Positions 20,679-21,975 of a DNA stretch of 21,975 nt are shown piece after piece. The notes below the pieces were generated by a model, which worked only from the letters and a program-made list of their open reading frames with translations, had not been told where the DNA came from and did no database searches. The stretch spans positions 1 to 21,975 of the forward strand of contig CAJPTT010000003.1 in assembly GCA_905373565.1 (NCBI GenBank), read 5' to 3'. Source of the DNA: an uncultured Treponema sp. (GTDB lineage: Bacteria > Spirochaetota > Spirochaetia > Treponematales > Treponemataceae). The position numbers were made by a program, and so were the translations under genes. Every line of letters begins with the position of its first letter. Within the stretch, counting starts at the first letter, position 1.

Positions 20679-21749
20679 ATGAAACAAAACGGCAAAAAAC
20701 ATACCACAATTCATGATGTTGCACGGCTGGCCGGAGTTTCCGTTGCGAGTGTTTCTTATGCAATCAATGGAATAAATAAAATCACTCCGGCAACACGGCA
20801 GCATATATTTGATTGTATGGAAAAACTTGATTATAAAATCAATACTGCAGCGCGTTGTCTTTCAAGCGGAGCTTCAAGACTTATCGGTATTGCACTGCCT
20901 ATTACGGAGAAAAATGATAATCCCGGTATTTTGCTCAATAATCCGTTTTATACGGAATTTATCAGCGGTGTAGAAAGCATAGTGCAAGAGAAAGGGTATG
21001 ACATCCTTATCAGTGGCATAGATTCAGAATCGCGCTACAAAGACTGGGTTATAAGCAGACGGCTTGACGGTATCATAATGCTTGGTATTTATCCGCAATC
21101 CATTTACCATGAAATCAGGACATTACACATTCCCGTCGTCCTCAACGATGCTTATGAACCCTATGCACTCGATTTCCATCGGATAATGATACAGGATGAA
21201 GAAGGCGGTTATATGGCATCAAAGTATTTGATAGGGCTGGGGCATAAAAACATCGCATTCATTTCGGGGAACACCCGCCACAGCCCGACAAATCAGGCGC
21301 GTTATGAAGGCTATCGCAGAGCACATATTGAGGCCGGCATTCCCGTTATGGAAGATAATCTGTATCAATGCAAAACCTCTTACATCGGAGGGTATGAAGC
21401 TGCGCATAAAATAGCGGAAGCAGCTCATACCGTAACTGCATGTTTTGCCGCTGCCGACACCATTGCGATCGGTTTGATGAAAGGATTCACTGATATGAAC
21501 ATCGGTATACCTTCAGCAATGTCTGTTGTCGGCTTCGATGACATACAGTTCGGAAGGTTTATTACACCCGGTCTTACCACAATCAGGCAAGACATTTTCA
21601 AAAAAGGGACTCTTTCCGCGCAGCTGCTCCTTGACGAGATGAACGATCCCGAATGTAAAAAGCAAACAGTGCTCTTGGAACCTGAACTGATAATACGAGC
21701 TTCTGCCAGCGGCCTTGAAAATACCAATATTATAAATTTCTCATTATAA
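20679..21749 (+). CDS. LacI-family transcriptional regulator
   Basis: 356 aa. The N-terminal HTH reads TTIHDVARLAGVSVASVSYAIN (residues about 9-30), followed by the hinge helix NTAARCLSSGASRLIG and a periplasmic-binding-protein-like ligand domain (NPFYTEFISGVESIVQEKGYDI, RRLDGIIMLG, GHKNIAFISG, SVVGFDDIQFGRFITPGLTTI). It most likely represses the sugar locus until a sugar binds; the palindrome at 14454-14471 is the best operator candidate. The frame extends some 10-15 residues beyond the usual end (LIIRASASG), and the stop lies inside a 14-bp tandem duplication. The start ATG lacks a Shine-Dalgarno and lies 8 nt after a perfect -10. Confidence 0.93.
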   Translation: MKQNGKKHTTIHDVARLAGVSVASVSYAINGINKITPATRQHIFDCMEKLDYKINTAARCLSSGASRLIGIALPITEKNDNPGILLNNPFYTEFISGVESIVQEKGYDILISGIDSESRYKDWVISRRLDGIIMLGIYPQSIYHEIRTLHIPVVLNDAYEPYALDFHRIMIQDEEGGYMASKYLIGLGHKNIAFISGNTRHSPTNQARYEGYRRAHIEAGIPVMEDNLYQCKTSYIGGYEAAHKIAEAAHTVTACFAAADTIAIGLMKGFTDMNIGIPSAMSVVGFDDIQFGRFITPGLTTIRQDIFKKGTLSAQLLLDEMNDPECKKQTVLLEPELIIRASASGLENTNIINFSL

Positions 21750-21756
21750 ATTTCTC
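21729..21756 (+). repeat. 14-bp perfect tandem repeat over the lacI stop codon
   Basis: ATTATAAATTTCTC occurs twice head to tail (21729-21742 and 21743-21756). The second copy supplies the TAA stop at 21747-21749. With one copy only, the frame would run on through FMILAVIAV to a TAA at about 21784. Confidence 0.85.
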
Positions 21757-21878
21757 GTTTATGATTCTTGCCGTTATTGCGGTATAAATTGCAAGGAGTG
21801 TTGTCCAAAAAAAATAGCGGCTTCTCATTTGTATGATACGCATTATTCAGTCCAATGAAAAACTCGAAGCAAAGGGGA

Positions 21879-21907
21879 TGTCCCAAAAGTTGGTTACTTT
21901 CGGGACA
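21879..21907. repeat. Hairpin near the window end
   Basis: TGTCCCAAAAGT (21879-21890) / ACTTTCGGGACA (21896-21907), 11 of 12 pairs, loop TGGTT. It lies in the gap after lacI and just downstream of a possible minus-strand gene end, so it may be a terminator for that gene or a dispersed palindromic element. The remainder of 21757-21878 shows no gene. Confidence 0.5.
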
Positions 21908-21929
21908 CCGACTCTCATTTAGTTGCCCG

Positions 21930-21974
21930 TCAATTTACATGCGGAACAGCAATTTTACCGAAAGCATGAATATC
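21930..21974 (-). CDS. Possible 3' end of a minus-strand gene (partial)
   Basis: On the minus strand, a frame open from the window edge encodes DIHAFGKIAVPHVN and then TGA (21932-21930). Only 14 codons are visible, so it could be chance; the hairpin 22 nt downstream is where a terminator would lie. No family can be named. Confidence 0.25.
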   Translation of the reverse strand, partial: DIHAFGKIAVPHVN

Positions 21975-21975
21975 C

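Noticed and set aside
1..21975. CRISPR array, prophage or complete insertion sequence
   Set aside because: No regular spaced repeats, no phage structural genes and no intact transposase were seen.

Overview
The window looks like a chromosomal stretch from a host-associated Treponema of moderate GC, probably of the oral T. vincentii / T. medium / T. denticola kind. This is inferred from the gene families (pfk next to a spirochaete-type protein of unknown function, cNMP-GGDEF proteins, a STAS protein), from a selenocysteine tRNA, and from remembered treponemal gene neighbourhoods; no search was run. Most genes are intact. No phage, CRISPR array, rRNA operon or complete insertion sequence is visible.

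Layout. 1-2139: the 3' end of an unknown gene, tRNA-Sec (TCA), a sigma-54-type AAA+ activator with a degenerate receiver and no DNA-binding domain, and a convergent trmJ-type methyltransferase whose 3' end overlaps it by 74 bp. 2140-3966: a divergent promoter pair, an SDR oxidoreductase, a STAS protein fused to a zinc ribbon, and an AT-rich 319-bp spacer with DnaA-box matches. 3967-6898: guaB and pfk, convergent around a shared hairpin terminator. 6899-12168: a protein of unknown function, nnr (NAD(P)HX repair), and two tandem cNMP-binding/GGDEF paralogues, the first degenerate and the second with an intact GGDEF motif. 12169-14186: tRNA-Lys (TTT) with a consensus promoter and terminator, a hotdog thioesterase, a remnant resembling the tail of an Rpn-type nuclease, and trpS. 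14187-21749: a carbohydrate locus with a GH31 glycosidase, a sugar-binding protein, two MalF/MalG-type permeases and a LacI-family repressor. An 18-bp perfect palindrome sits just downstream of the glycosidase promoter. No ABC ATPase is encoded here.

How the genes work together. The carbohydrate locus reads as an import-and-hydrolysis module for an alpha-glucoside or related oligosaccharide under LacI control, powered by an ATPase encoded elsewhere. The rest is housekeeping (tRNA modification, GMP synthesis, glycolysis, cofactor repair, tRNA charging) mixed with regulators.

Most notable: (i) several genes (trmJ, the gene at 7020, the gene at 10213, trpS, lacI) have a -10-like hexamer ending 7-8 nt before the start codon and no Shine-Dalgarno sequence, which suggests leaderless mRNAs; (ii) guaB is collinear in its catalytic residue numbering with the IMP dehydrogenase of the protozoan Tritrichomonas foetus; (iii) three abutting inverted repeats, with alternative pairings, lie between the glycosidase and the sugar-binding protein. 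I did not find a clearly new multi-gene system.
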